A DNA stretch of 64,000 nt from Lophius americanus (taxonomy: Eukaryota; Chordata; Actinopteri; Lophiiformes; Lophiidae), in contig JBBDHG010000106.1 in NCBI GenBank assembly GCA_037951165.1, positions 741,001-805,000 on the forward strand, given 5' to 3'. Both the position numbers and the translations under genes were made by a program. Below the pieces are notes generated by a model. It did not search any database, was not told the origin of the DNA, and saw only the letters and a list, made by a program, of their open reading frames with translations. Shown piece after piece: positions 1 to 11,067 of the stretch (position 1 is the stretch's first letter; each line of letters begins with the position of its first letter).

Positions 1-894
1 TTTAATATTTTGCACAAGTTCGGGCCTGGATAGATTTTTTTTTTGAGATCCAGCCCACTGGGTTTGAGCCTCTCCCAGAACGCATGGAACAACTAACATG
101 GTACCAGTGATGGATATGGTGTTCAGAATCTTTATTTTAATAAAAGTACTGATCAAACTCTGTGAAAGTACTCCACTACAAGAAAACGTCCTGCTTATAA
201 AAATTTACCTGAGTATAAGTATTTTAAGTATTATACTTTTTAAATATTATTCTTGTTTATCCGTTACTGTAGCTCTCTGCAGCTGTTATAGGTTTTATTC
301 ATGCTCCACGCCACTGAGCAGCAGGTGGACAGAATCCCAATTAAAGCAGCTTCATCCTGACGTCCGGAGTAAACGCGCTCTGGTGACCAAGAAGTAATTC
401 ATTCCAAAATCAACTTCAAGACACAATTTTAAATCCTTTGCTAATATGTCCCGCCCATTACCAGGTAACCATAGTCACCAGACAATCAGGGTTAGCACGA
501 CTTCCATGTCAGTGGTCATAATGTTATGGATGGTTGTTGTAGCGTCTCCAGTGTTTTATGGCCTGTGTATCAGAAAGGAACTTGATTCAGCTTCATGCCG
601 CGGTGGTCCGAAATCGTACAAACGAGGGCGGGTCCAGTGGCGCTCAGCTAAGCCGGATACCCGTCGCACCGGGAAATGTTGATGATGGCAGAGATCTAAG
701 CAGTGGTGGAGGTGGGAACACGTCCAGGGAGGCTGTTCCTACCTGGACCTGAATGACAACCATCTGGTCTGATGACCTCTTGGTACACACCTTTAATATG
801 ATGATACATGCTCAAGTCGGTCAAACACAACAAGTCCATGATCAGGCTTCTAATAAAACACTGGTTAGTGTCACGACCAGAGTGTCTGAATAGC
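1..894. other. No supported gene
   Basis: This is AT-rich, non-repetitive sequence. Short open frames up to about 99 codons occur on both strands, but none shows a recognisable domain, a biased composition typical of protein, or plausible exon borders. I see nothing annotatable here. Confidence 0.5.
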
Positions 895-1075
895 TCTCCT
901 GGCAGATATAGGTGGTATTTTGGGACCAAAATCCCTCTCTGGGGTCACACTACCATTTTTTTACACATTTGGGGCCATTGTCTAGCCGACTGGTCCAAAT
1001 GGAGAGTCCTCCTGGTTCTGTCCCACAAAAACTCTGTAGAATAACATGAGCTCTGTGGTATTTCTATCAGATTTG
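895..1075 (+). repeat. Dispersed repeat, copy A
   Basis: About 180 bases align, with scattered substitutions and small gaps, to the reverse complement of 30566-30765. The best shared block is around 985-1070, where both copies carry the 17-mer tggtccaaatggagagt followed by a match to cctggttctg and then gtggtatttctatca. Two diverged, inverted copies 30 kb apart suggest an old interspersed family. I do not recognise the family. It has no intact coding frame and no visible terminal repeats. Confidence 0.6.
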
Positions 1076-1918
1076 ACTTTGAGTTCTCCGACTTCCAGAG
1101 ACTTCCGATATGCCCCCATGAACAGAAGGCACTGGGTAACAGTGTTGAGAAGAAACTTTTAACTTCTAAGAACCTTGTAGCAGACTGTGAGCAGACAACC
1201 CACTGAAAAACTCTGGAAAACCCAACAAAGCTTTTTGATGTTGTAGATTATGAATAAAGCTGGATTGATGAACTCTGGTGGAAAGCTCAAAGACATTTCC
1301 TTTTCTCTAAAGTGTAGCAGGTTAAATTTGTGCTACAGGCGACGGTGTTACAGGGGAGGACTCTGTCTTCTCAAAAGTAGCTACGGGGGTCCGGACGGTT
1401 CGCATGATTACAAATGCAATAGAGAACAGACATATTCAACAAGCCACAACACAATTACAAAAGTCACAATACAAAAGTGTTAGGTTAGGACGGCTCACAC
1501 AAACACAAAAGGAAAAACGCAAATGTCTTCAACCCCAAACAGTGGTGAGGTCAAAGGAAACGACGACAGCAGAAAGAATGAGTGGCTGTTCCTGCAGCGG
1601 GACTCTTTGGCATCGTTTTTTGACTGTTCAAGAAGTCAGTGAAACTTTTTTCACTACATAAACAGCTTAGATTACTATCACAATGTTATTTTCTCCAAAG
1701 AGGAATGATGTTCGTCATAAATTGATATTTTTGTTTATGTGGCTTCATATTTGTGGCGTCAGCGTTCAAAATGAAACAACATTCTGGGGTTCGTGTGGAA
1801 AGAACATCAGCTTCTTGTCTGCTACTGGTGTGTCTGGAACAGGTGAAGGTCATTTTTATCGGGCGTCTGTTACCCACATATTATTTGGTTTGAAGAGGTG
1901 GTTGAGGCTTTCTAGTTA
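1076..1918. other. No supported gene
   Basis: The sequence between the dispersed repeat and the LTR element shows only short open frames (up to about 85 codons) without recognisable content. Confidence 0.45.
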
Positions 1919-1989
1919 GTTGTTTAGTTTTCACATTGTTTACTGATTGCTTCTCCACTCTGGTTGTCAAAACCTCCGTCTTGTTAAAT

Positions 1990-2026
<37 letters not shown>

Positions 2027-2256
2027 ATGACTGCCTCCCAGTGTATTTAAGCTGTTCTCTCTTCTCCACCTGTGCCAGATCGTGTTGTTCCCTTGTACCA
2101 ACCCTTCCAGCGTGATTTACGGTTCTGATCCCTGCTCGTACCAAACCTTGTATTTTTCCTGCCCCATGGTTCTTGTTTGCCTGCCTCTAAATAGTAAAGA
2201 GTTGATTCACCAGATGTTGTTGGAAGTCGTGCTTTTGGATCCTAACTGTGTTACCA
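1919..2256 (+). repeat. 5' LTR (left end truncated)
   Basis: It aligns with 5027-5346 from tgtttagttttcacat onward. Shared blocks include ctgcctcccagtgtat, ccacctgtgccagatcgtgt and gtcgtgcttttggatcct. The first roughly 20 bases present in the 3' LTR, including the TG start, are absent or unrecognisable. An (ATT)n tract interrupts it at 1991-2026, and several substitutions and small indels separate it from the 3' copy, which points to an old insertion. The right edge is placed from where the two LTRs stop matching and is uncertain by a few bases. Confidence 0.88.
1991..2026. repeat. (ATT)n microsatellite inside the 5' LTR
   Basis: About 12 uninterrupted ATT units sit in the 5' LTR at a position where the 3' LTR has none, so the tract arose after integration. 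Confidence 0.95.
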
Positions 2257-2267
2257 TAATGGCCATA

Positions 2268-3230
2268 ATGGATCCGGCCGACTCCAACCCACTGCGTGCT
2301 GCTCTCAGGAGGAGCGCAACAACCAGCATGAGGAGCAGATGTCCGCGGTGTAAAGAGGAGTGAGGGATTTAACGGACAGACATGGCGGGTTTCAAACCTC
2401 CATCGAGACCCAGGTCACTCACCTCAGCGCCCAGATCCAGCAGCTGGTGAGTAGCTCGGATACCCGGTTCCTCTCCTCTCCGGCCGCTGCTGCACCTGCT
2501 CCTCAACGGTCTGATTCCCCGCCGGCGCTGAGTTCATACCACGCCCCCAGTCTTCACCTGGCCAAGCCCGGACGGTTCTCCGGAAGCTCCGGTAACTGCC
2601 GGGCCTTTTTGACCCTATGATGCCTTCATTTTGAGCTAGAGGCCCACTCATTTCCTACCGAAAGGTCCAAAGTGGCATTCATGATCTCACACCTCTCGGG
2701 ACGCGCAAAGAAGTGGGCGACGGCAGAGGGGGCTCGGAATTGCTGCAGTCGCTGCAGGATTTTACTGACACTCTAAGTAAGACTTTTGACCACACCGCTC
2801 CCGGTCCGGAAGCCGCAAGAGTTCAGGTCGGTCTGAGACAGGGAGGTTACCGGGTTACCCACTACGCCATCGAGTTCCGTACCCTAGCAGCGGACAGTGG
2901 ATGGAGCTCCGCCGCTTTACGCGACACTATCACAGACTTGATCTTCCCGCTGACGTGGACTCTGTGACCGCGATGGTCACACGGATCGATAACTGGCATC
3001 AGGAAAGGATGAGGGAGAGAGATCGACTGGCAGGGGTTCTTCCTCGCAGCTTGCTTCCAGAGCTCTGCAGCCTCGGTACTCGCCTCCACCCCCTGCTGCC
3101 TCGGAGGAGTTCATGCAAGTCAGCCGGGACAGTTTTTCCCCGGAGTAGAGACAGCGCTTCCTTCTGGAGGGACACTGCCTTTACTGTGCTCAACTGGGTC
3201 ACTTCTTAGCCCGCTGCCCATTGAGGGACA
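2268..3230 (+). pseudogene. gag remnant of the Ty3/gypsy element
   Basis: An ATG at 2268 follows the 5' LTR closely, as expected for gag. Readable capsid-like blocks continue in shifting frames: MDPADSNPLRAAL near 2268-2306, GFQTSIETQVTHLSAQIQQL near 2390-2450, and TLSKTFDHTAPGPEAA near 2770-2817. A CCHC zinc knuckle (C-X2-C-X4-H-X4-C, CLYCAQLGHFLARC) lies at 3176-3217 and would bind genomic RNA in a live element. The ATG is in a different frame from the zinc knuckle, and stops occur in between, so the gene is broken at several points. Confidence 0.88.
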
Positions 3231-3289
3231 AGGGGTCTCCAAGGATGAAGAGACCAGTGAGTCAGAATATCTCTTCTGAATTGTCACTA

Positions 3290-3640
3290 TCTTTAACTCC
3301 GGTTCAGATAATTGTGTCCGCCCAGATTTTTCATATCAGGCTTTAGTGGATTCTGGAGCCGACAAAAGCTTCATGGACTGGAGTTTAACATAAAGACTGG
3401 GTCTCACGGTGTCCACTCTACCCAAGCATCTGGAGGCCAGTGCTCTTGATGGTCGGTTCTTATACCGGATTACTCATCGCAACCAACCACTCCATCTCTC
3501 GGCAGCAGGTAATCACAGAGAAGACATCTGCTTCCACCTCATTGACTCTCCTACTCCTGCCATCATTCTCGGGTTACCATGGTTAAGAAACGTAATCCCC
3601 ACATTGAGTGGAGTCTTGGAGTAGGAACTGCTTAATATCC
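3290..3640 (+). pseudogene. Retroviral-type aspartic protease remnant
   Basis: The catalytic-loop motif ALVDSGADKSFMD is readable at 3340-3378, with DSGA encoded at 3349-3360; the Asp is the residue that dimeric retropepsins use for catalysis. A second protease-like block, PAIILGLPWLRN, lies near 3556-3591 and corresponds to the conserved ILG turn late in the domain. Stops separate the blocks, so no continuous protease frame remains. It sits between the gag zinc knuckle and the pol remnant, as expected. Confidence 0.82.
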
Positions 3641-3779
3641 TGCCTTAGACCATCTATCTCCCAGCTCTGTCAGCCCCCTTTTCAGGTCACCATGGCTGAG
3701 AACCTCCCAGCCAAGATGGTCCGGCCACAGTCACCTCATCTCCAGAGCCAACTGACCCTAGCCTGCTTAAGATCCCCTC

Positions 3780-4165
3780 GTGTAACTGGGACCTAGAAGA
3801 GGTATTCAGCAAGACAAGAGCCGACTCGTTGCCACCTCAACGGAACTATGATTGCTGCATTGACAGGAACCTCATCACCAAAGGGTAGAATTTACTCTCT
3901 TTCAGCCCCGGGGAGGGAGGCCGTGCAGACCTACATTGATTTCAGAGGATTCAACGACATTACCGTTAAGAACAGGTACCCCTCTCGTCTTCGTTTGAGT
4001 TATTAGGATAAGGCAGGGGTAGCCACTCCCTTGCATGCCTTAACTTCTCCTTATGTAAAGTTTCAGTGGACTTCTTAAGCTGAGCAGGCTTTTCAGGGAC
4101 TTAAACGGAGGTTTACTTCAGCTCCAATTCTCACAATCCCTGATCCAAATTCCATGGTTCTCCTA
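3780..4165 (+). pseudogene. Pol remnant: start of reverse transcriptase fused to the RNase H edge
   Basis: Pieces of the N-terminal reverse transcriptase region are readable in shifting frames, such as RADSLPPQRNYDC near 3820-3858 and FNDITVKNRYP near 3950-3982. The latter is the conserved segment just before the palm. The sequence then jumps, after about 80 unplaceable bases, to QAFQGLKRRFTSAPILTIPD near 4087-4146, which belongs to the start of the tethered RNase H domain. The palm with the YxDD catalytic motif is therefore deleted. No functional polymerase is encoded. Confidence 0.8.
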
Positions 4166-5001
4166 GGGATGTGGTGTCAGACCAGTTTGTCTCCAAATCC
4201 TGGAGGGCATTCTGTTCATTCTGGGAGCCACAGTCAACCTCTCTTCTGGTTACCACCCTCCGTCTAATGGCCAAACTGAACGCCTTAATCAGGAATTGGA
4301 GACTGGACTTCATTGTCTCGTCTCTCAGAACCCAGCTTCATGGAGCAAGCACCTCATCTGGGTAGAGTATGCACACAACACCTTACCCTGCTCATCCTCT
4401 GGTCTCTCCCCCTTCCAGTGCGCATATGGTTATCAACCACCGCTGTTCCCTGACCTAGAGAGAGAAGTCAGTGTCCCCTCTGCCCATTCTCTCATTCGCC
4501 GCTGCCGCCGGATGTCGTCGCAAGAGAACAGCAGATTTAAGCAGAATCCCCGCGCCCATCTACCATCCAGGACAGAGGGTCTGGCTCTCGACACAGAATC
4601 TACCGCTATGTGTGGAGTCACAGAAGCTGGCTCCCCGCTACCTGGGACCTTTTTCCATCTCTAAAGTGGTTAATCCTGCAGCGGTATGTTTAAAGCTTCC
4701 TTGTACGATGAGAATTCACACCACTTTCCATGTTTCTCATCTGAAACGAGTGAAGGAGAGTTCCTTGGTCCCTACCTCAAAACCCCCACCACCCCCACGG
4801 GTTGTTGATGGTGGTCCAGTCTACACCGTGATACGATTGCTGGGAGTTCTTCGGAGGGGACAGGGACATCAGTACCTGGTTGATTGGGAGGGATACGGCT
4901 CAGAAGAGAGATCCTGGGTGTCGGCCAGCAGCATCCTCGATTCCTCCCTAATCAGGGATTTCCACAAACCCAAGGACAGGACGTCCAGTGCCGTCCCTTG
5001 A
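4166..5001 (+). pseudogene. Integrase core and C-terminal chromodomain remnant
   Basis: The catalytic core is represented by a shortened D-containing block (DVVSDQFVSKSWRAF near 4169-4213) and by the SNGQTERLNQELE-like region near 4265-4305. The N-terminal zinc-binding domain and part of the core are missing. The stretch from about 4540 to the stop at 4999-5001 is open and contains a GPY/F-type module (LAPRYLGPFSISKVV) followed at about 4816-4980 by a chromodomain with readable YLVDWEGYGSEERSWV. The frame ends exactly at the polypurine tract. The chromodomain makes this a chromovirus-lineage element. Confidence 0.88.
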
Positions 5002-5010
5002 GGTGGGTAC
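4999..5010 (+). other. Polypurine tract before the 3' LTR
   Basis: The purine-rich run ttgaggtgggtac immediately precedes the TGTCATG start of the 3' LTR. This is the position of the plus-strand primer in Ty3/gypsy elements. It overlaps the integrase stop codon. Confidence 0.7.
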
Positions 5011-5346
5011 TGTCATGTTTTGTAATGAATTGTTTAGTTTTCACATGGTTTACTGATTGCTTATCCACACTGATTGTCAAAACCTGCGTCTTGTCAAAAC
5101 CCTGCCTCCCAGTGTATATAAGCTGTGCTCTCTTCTCCACCTGTGCCAGATCGTGTTGATCCCTTGTACCAACCCTTCCAGCGGGATTCTTCGTGTTCCT
5201 TGTGATTTACGGTTCTGACCTCTGCACGTTTACCAAACCTTGTATTTTTCCTGCCCCCTTGGTTATGTTTGCCTGCCTTTACATAGAAGAGTTTGATTCA
5301 CCAGACATTGTGGAAGTCGTGCTTTTGGATCCTAAGTGTGGTTCCA
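5011..5346 (+). repeat. 3' LTR
   Basis: It starts with TGTCATG after the polypurine tract and matches the 5' LTR from 5027 on. The promoter-like tatataagctg near 5114 corresponds to tatttaagctg in the 5' copy, so the TATA-like box has decayed there. The right border (near ttcca) is set by the loss of similarity between the LTRs. Confidence 0.88.
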
Positions 5347-5504
5347 GCTTGACAGTATTAACTTTGGAAGATACCAAATCCAAACAACGGCCATACGAAT
5401 CTCAAAACAAAAGACTCTCAAAACATGCAATTACATCATACAACCAAAGTCCTTTCAGGATTCACCCCTGTCCTTATTCCTACTCCCAGGTCCAACTGTG
5501 CCCC

Positions 5505-6030
5505 ACTTCAGAGAGGGCCACAGTTATGAAGCAATATTAGACTAACTGGCTATGAAGCTTAATGTTTCAGTGAGTTTAAGAATGTTAAAGAGAAGACCAC
5601 AGAATGCTGACCTGACCAGGAGAACAAACTACACTCCAGTTGCTACGGTACAGGGATCGGGCCAGCTGTTGGCATGTCAATGGCTATGATACTTAAAACC
5701 TCTTTGATTTGTGATAAGCGGCTGTAACGACGGGTTCTCAAGAAAAACGTTCATGTGGTTCATGTGGATTGATGTGGAAAGTCCAACAATGATCCTTTGA
5801 TTATTGCTGAAAAGTACATGCTGTGTGTAGCTGAATTTGGAGGTTATGCCACAAACATACAGACTGTGGCACGGAATATGGACAGATGGCAAGACTTCAC
5901 TGATCTTTGCGATCTGAGCCTGGAGACGAATCTGCAAGAGCCAAAAGCCACGACAACGTCCAACCAACGCACTGAAAGCTGGTGGTCCTATTTACGAAAG
6001 AGAGGTTTTTCTCCGATGAACTCTTTATTG
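5505..6030 (+). pseudogene. Decayed integrase-core (DDE) domain gene, WHVNGYD subtype
   Basis: Out-of-frame pieces follow the order of the integrase-core proteins found as multicopy genes in fish. They are: a helical N-terminal segment (SVSLRMLKRR near 5568-5597, GSGQLLACQWL near 5656-5688); the first catalytic Asp block WHVNGYD near 5671-5691; SGCNDGFSRKTF near 5718-5753; and the Glu block SNQRTESWWSYLRKR near 5959-6003. The segment that normally separates GSGQLL from WHV is missing, and stops or frameshifts occur near 5700 and 5790, so the gene is dead. It starts about 160 bases downstream of the 3' LTR. The family is related to transposon and retroviral integrases; whether this was a transposon gene or a host-domesticated copy cannot be told from this remnant. 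Confidence 0.75.
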
Positions 6031-7239
6031 ATTAATGCTACATTTGTATATTCTGTATGAATCCTGTCAAAGAACAGGTATAAATGAATCCTGACCCTAA
6101 CCCTGTATTTAGTGTAACTGTATTTGAAACTAACCCTTCGTCTGACATGGTTTTAGGCTCTTCACTCACAGTCATAGTTCATAATAATAACCATAATGAT
6201 AATAATAACTCTGATCACCAGAAAAGCACACTAGCATGTTATATAGACCAACAAACACCAACACTCACTTATCAAATTTTGATTATTTGATTCATCATCA
6301 AAGCAGTGATCAGCAGGAGCAGCGTGGAGTCCTGTCTCCTCCAGCTCCTCCTCTAAAGCTGCTAACATGGTGTTTTTCTCCAGATCATGGCTCGACATGA
6401 ACCTCCTCCTGCACTGAGGGCAGCTTCACATGAACTCCTCCTCCTCCTCTTCCTCCTCTGTATTCCAGCGGATTTTTATAGAGTTCTTACAGAAGCTGAG
6501 ACCGGATCCTTCAGAAGATCCAGACAGATGGAACAAGAGAAGGTTGTCTGGTCCAGATGAACTCTTTTCATTCCTATCCGAATTAATAATCAAAGTACTA
6601 AGTGATCAGTATTACATAAACAAACTTTTGAATTTCATCAACTTTCATATTCTTTAAAATACTGTACTAGCCGCTTGGCAAATAAAACAAAGTTATAGAA
6701 CTTAGAGTTTTCCTCTTTGCTGGACCTTTCTCTTTCTCTTCTTTGCCAACAGACACCAGAGATCTGTCGGACCCCCGGGGAAGGTCAAAGAGATCCACAC
6801 CACAGCCTCACGTACCTACGACCTGAGGGGACACACAGCACATACCATCAGGTAGGAAAGTTCGCAGGAACCCAACGCTGGTTTCAGCCATAACTTGCAG
6901 GAAAGTTCTTTGAAAGAAAAAGACGGTCCATCAAGAGTCAAGGTTAATGTTGGCAAGCCCGGCTTATGGTTTCTGAGTTGAAACCCAATTGAAGATGTTG
7001 AATGTTGAAAGGGATTCACTGAAGGAGTTTGAGTTTTTAAAAGGAGAAGACACTGATTAAACAGTAAAGAACTGTTTTATCTAATATCTGGACAATACAG
7101 AATTTTACCTCACTTTAATTTTAGTGTAAATAAAAACTTTGGGTAACATTAACAGTAAAACACAAATGCCTTACAGTAAAATACCTCAAACCACAGCTGC
7201 CGGGATTTTAGCATAAATTATTCATTTTTTACAACTGTT
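6031..7239. other. No supported gene
   Basis: The tract includes a CTCCTC-rich patch near 6440-6470 that yields a poly-serine open frame of no evident meaning, plus AT-rich sequence from 7030 to 7240. No domain or RNA gene is recognisable. Confidence 0.45.
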
Positions 7240-7960
7240 TTATATTTTTGCAGATGATGTGGTTCTGTTACTGGACTGGACCCTACTGTTTTAAAACGGC
7301 ACAGTTCACAAAGAGATACAGAATACATACAAACCTAGAATTAATTCTTCTGATTGGATCTGCGTGCTACAAGATGAGGGGCCAGGGCCCGGTCCACTTG
7401 GACCTGAGTTTGTCACCGAGTAAACAAACTTTCTTGGAGGTCAACAGGTCCAAGACCAAAGAGATGATCTTAGATTTTAGAAAGAATTCTTCTCATTCAG
7501 CAAAAAAACCCGGCTGCCGACCATCTGGAGGACCAGAACCATCTCTGGACCGTCACAGACTCCAAACGGACCTTTGACAGAAACTGGGGCAGTTTGAAGA
7601 AACATCACCGTCTGATCCGTCTCAGAAGACCGTCTGGTTTCCACACTGATAGAACCATGATGACTTTATCTGAATGAATGGGTCCGTCTTTCTCTGGTTT
7701 CATGGTTTCTGACCCGTCTCCGATGTTTACTCTCTACAGAGGTAGCGTGAGGCCCGATCGGATCTTCAGAACTCTTCCCTGCCTTTAAGAGAGGGTTTCA
7801 GTTCCTCCCCTCTGGTCGTCGGTTTGATGCCACCAGGAACAAAACGCTGCAGAAACACATTCATACCTGCAGCTGTAGATCTGCTGGACCCGACCAGAAC
7901 CAGACGGTGCCGTTCAACCGTGAGAGCCACTCTGACCTTTAGAGCTTTAGAGTTTGTGGA
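7240..7960 (+). pseudogene. L2/CR1-like LINE reverse transcriptase fragment (3' part)
   Basis: The polymerase motif FADDV is encoded at 7247-7261; FADD corresponds to the YxDD palm motif of non-LTR retrotransposons. It is followed by LEVNRSKTKEMILDFRKN near 7435-7488, the conserved segment after the palm (x-N-x-x-K-T-K-E-M-x-x-D-F-R). A C-terminal block (PPGTKRCRNTFIPAAVDLLDP near 7827-7892) matches the tail typical of L2-like ORF2 proteins. Frameshifts and missing segments separate these blocks. The 5' part of ORF2 is absent, as in the usual 5'-truncated LINE copies. Confidence 0.82.
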
Positions 7961-8550
7961 AGTTCTGGATCATCAGCTGTTTAGTGTTGATGTTTGTTTC
8001 CTGCATGAATGTCCTCCTGTCGGCACCTTTCTTGTATTTTCAGTCTGTATTGTTGTATTTTCTTGTTTTTGTCCTCAGAACTCTGAATCAACAACCTTTA
8101 AGCCCGAATAAAGAAATCTTAAACCCATTCAGCGCCGCTCAAACGTCCACCTGTGAAGAGACGGAGCTCATGTCCAGATGCAGCCAGGAGACGGTGGGAG
8201 TTGAACCCTCGCCCTGCCGACGCGACCAGGCGCCGACAGTCAGACAGACCCGTCTGGAGAAAGTCTCCGTCTGAGTGAAGACAACCTTTCCAGAAAACTC
8301 TGTTTGCAATCAGGGCTGGAAATGAATGCGGGTCCAGATTGGAACTGACGCCCACCCTGAGGTGCAAAGACCTTAGAGAAATAGAATGATATAAAGACGA
8401 AAATAAGTAAATACAAATAAAGAAACCCCTGAGAAATGAAATATTATAAGATAAAAAATTAAATAAGAAAAAATACCATAAATATATATACAAGTACACA
8501 GATATCTATAACAGTTGGTTAAAGAGCAATTAGGTGTATGTAATCAGCTG
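7961..8550. other. Unassigned, AT-rich at the right
   Basis: It may include the 3' UTR of the preceding LINE. From 8380 to 8500 it is A-rich on the plus strand, with several AATAAA-like words. The 8205-8222 stretch, read on the minus strand, resembles a tRNA B-box but does not form a tRNA (see rejected items). Confidence 0.4.
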
Positions 8551-8748
8551 TACTCCTCCTTCAGCTCCTTCTGTCCTTCTCTTTACTCCTCCTTCAGCTC
8601 CTTCTGTCCTTCTCTTTACTCCTCCTTCAGCTCCTTCTGTCCTTCTCTTTACTCCTCCATCAGCTCCTTCTGACCTTCTCTGTACTCCTCCATCAGCTCC
8701 TTCTGACCTTCTCTGTACTCCTCCATCAGCTCCTTCTGACCTTCTCTC
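8551..8748 (+). repeat. Minisatellite, 33 bp x 6
   Basis: Units start at 8551, 8584, 8617, 8650, 8683 and 8716. Units 1-3 and 4-6 are two subtypes (cttcag...ctgtcc versus catcag...ctgacc), so the array grew in two blocks. The unit has no stop in one plus frame and gives a spurious Ser/Pro-rich open frame. Confidence 0.95.
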
Positions 8749-11028
8749 ACAACACAGATGCCTATTATCTCTAGAGTCTGCTGTGAGTATAAAGGGTTCT
8801 GTAAGACCCGACGTCTTACAGAACCGGACCAGTTATCAGAATAACAACTTCATCTCCTCAAACCACAGAAATCCTTCCATGACTTTATTGTTGTGGAACA
8901 TTTTCATCGTCCTTGGAAAAGACTTTTAAATCAAATGCTTTTGCAATGGAAGCAGGAAATAAATGAGTATTGGAGAGGAGGTCCGGTCCGATGAAGCGTC
9001 TGCGGTCAGACAGGCAGAATGACAGCAGCAGAGAGGAGAACGGGTACCAGAATACTTGCTGTAAATGTTCCTTCCATTAGACGGGCAAACATTTCATAAA
9101 TATGCTAATATGTTGGAGGCTACGAGAGCAGCGGCAGCAGAAAGACCGGAGTAATGGAGCTGCATTCAGAACCGGAGCGTCCCTCCTCAGCGGCTCCTTC
9201 ACTCCGGAGGAAAGTGTTTGTTTGAGGCGTCGGAACCAGAAGTTAATCGAGGGGGATAATTGAATGTTGTTCAGAGACAGGGGGGGGGTGGGGTAATTTT
9301 TCAGAGGCTGCACCATAATAACGTGATGATAATGTTTCCTGTCTTATTTTCAGCACCAGAGCGTCAGAGTCCGTCATGAAAGATCCAGGAACCCTGTAGA
9401 ACTGAGAGAACTCAGACCTCCTGTCCTGACCCACTACCGAAAGAACCGGACCTACATGTTTAAATACAATCTTTAATTACAGAACATGTCTGCATGTTTT
9501 ATTAACATCATGAAGTCTAGATTATTTTATGATACTTTTTCTTCTTTGCTGTTTGGCCGTTCCCTTTCGGGTTGCCTCAGCGGAACATTTGTTTCTGTCC
9601 ACCGGTACCGCCGGTACCCCTGCTGGCCCAGAACCACAGATGGTATTTATAAACCTGAGCGTGATTGATTGAACATTGGAGATTTGGTACTAAAGAGTCA
9701 TAAGAAGCCCTGAATCAAACATTTGAAGAGGTGCTTATTAAATATTCAAAAGGACTTTTTATGAAATGGTATCACTGAAAGAAAGCCGATCCTTCCGGAC
9801 CGCAAAAGGTTTTAGGTTTTCCAAAGTTATTCCAGATACACTTTTTTATTTCTAGAAACTGGTTTGAATGAACGTCTTATAATAATTCTACTATAATAGT
9901 ACCATCGTTTAGAAACGGGTCCGGTTCTTCAGAAACGAGGGGTTTGATGAAGCAGAAGGTTCCTGCCACTCAACATTTACACATTTAGCAGAAATTCTTA
10001 TTTTCAGTTTTACTCCTGACGTTGTTATATTTTAAGCGTATTTGTTTACAGTGAACATGTTTGAATAGAAGCAGGAGGAAGATTCTCTCTCTCTCCTCTA
10101 GGGGGCAGCTGTCATTCAGCCGAGATCCGGGTTCTCCGTAGAAACAGAACCAAAAAGATATTCTGGAATCAAACCCAGTCAGCGAAGAGAGTGGAAGAGA
10201 GGCAGGAGCTCATCGTCATCCTCACATCCAGGGGATTATTATGGGATGTGTTTTTGCAGTCAGGGAGTGGAGGAAGCCATTAGTGGCGTTAGTTCAGAGA
10301 CTGTATCTATTTATTCTGCGGATATGAGCCCGGATGTTTCCTGCCTACCATCTGATGCTCGGCAGGAAGCATCAGATCCTCCCAGGAGGAAAGACTGAAT
10401 GATGTCGGTGTGGAGATTCATGCAGAAGAGCAGCTGGGGTTTAGGATCAGAACCAACACTGCGTTTAGGCCCACGCAGGAGGGAGGGAGTGAGAGGAGAG
10501 GTTCCGTCAGAGACCCAGCTGGGTCACCAGAACTTCACTTCTCAGTATGCGTCCCTGAATGAAGTCCAGTAGAAGGCAGGCGTCACACAAACTCACAGAA
10601 ACATGAAGAAAAATAACATGAGAGGAACCAGAATCTTATTTTCCACCAGACCAGTTTCTGTCTTCTGCTTCAGGCGAGGGAGGCGGAGCCTACGACTGAA
10701 TAAAACTGGGATTGGTTCATTCACCTGTCACTTTCTAAACAAACACAGACGGCCAGGTCTTCTTTACTACTGGGAGAGTCAGACTTAAACAGTGAGAGAG
10801 CTCTAATTTATTCTCTGCCTAACAACAACAATCCCGAAGAATCTGATTGGATAATTCTGTCATGATGTTTTCAGGAAAGTAACGCTTCTCTTCTGAAGCA
10901 AGGCTGACAGGAAATGAGGCCCAACTCATAGTTCTGGAACCCTCGGAGGCCTAGAAGACCCCCGAGGGTTCCCCTCCATGAGATTGGACCACTTTCCACA
11001 TGCTGATTATGTTTCCGGCCTAAAAGCC
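8749..11028. other. No supported gene
   Basis: This is 2.3 kb of mixed unique-looking sequence with a G-run near 9280-9295. Only short open frames are present, with no domain, RNA gene or clear repeat. Confidence 0.45.
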
Positions 11029-11067
11029 AACAGCAACAGCAACAACAACAACAACAACAACAACAAC
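11029..11067. repeat. (CAA)n microsatellite
   Basis: A nearly pure run of CAA/CAG units, about 13 triplets. Confidence 0.9.

Larger units (their letters stand above)
1919..5346 (+). mobile_element. Decayed Ty3/gypsy chromovirus-type LTR retrotransposon
   Basis: Two LTR copies flank remnants in the order gag, aspartic protease, reverse transcriptase start, integrase, chromodomain. That is the Ty3/gypsy (Metaviridae) order, and the C-terminal chromodomain places it with the chromoviruses. The internal region is only about 2.75 kb, well below the usual 4-6 kb, because most of the reverse transcriptase, RNase H and the N-terminal part of integrase are missing. Several frameshifts and stops separate the remaining blocks, so the element is dead. 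The 5' LTR lacks its first bases, so no target-site duplication can be read. Integrase-chromodomain proteins of this class target heterochromatin; that is family knowledge and is not shown here. Confidence 0.93.

Noticed and set aside
6430..6657. Serine-rich small protein
   Set aside because: The serine run comes from a CTCCTC repeat, and the rest shows no domain or conservation clue.
8160..8260. tRNA gene or SINE head on the minus strand
   Set aside because: A B-box-like gggttcaactcccacc is present, but no cloverleaf with acceptor, D- and anticodon arms can be drawn around it.
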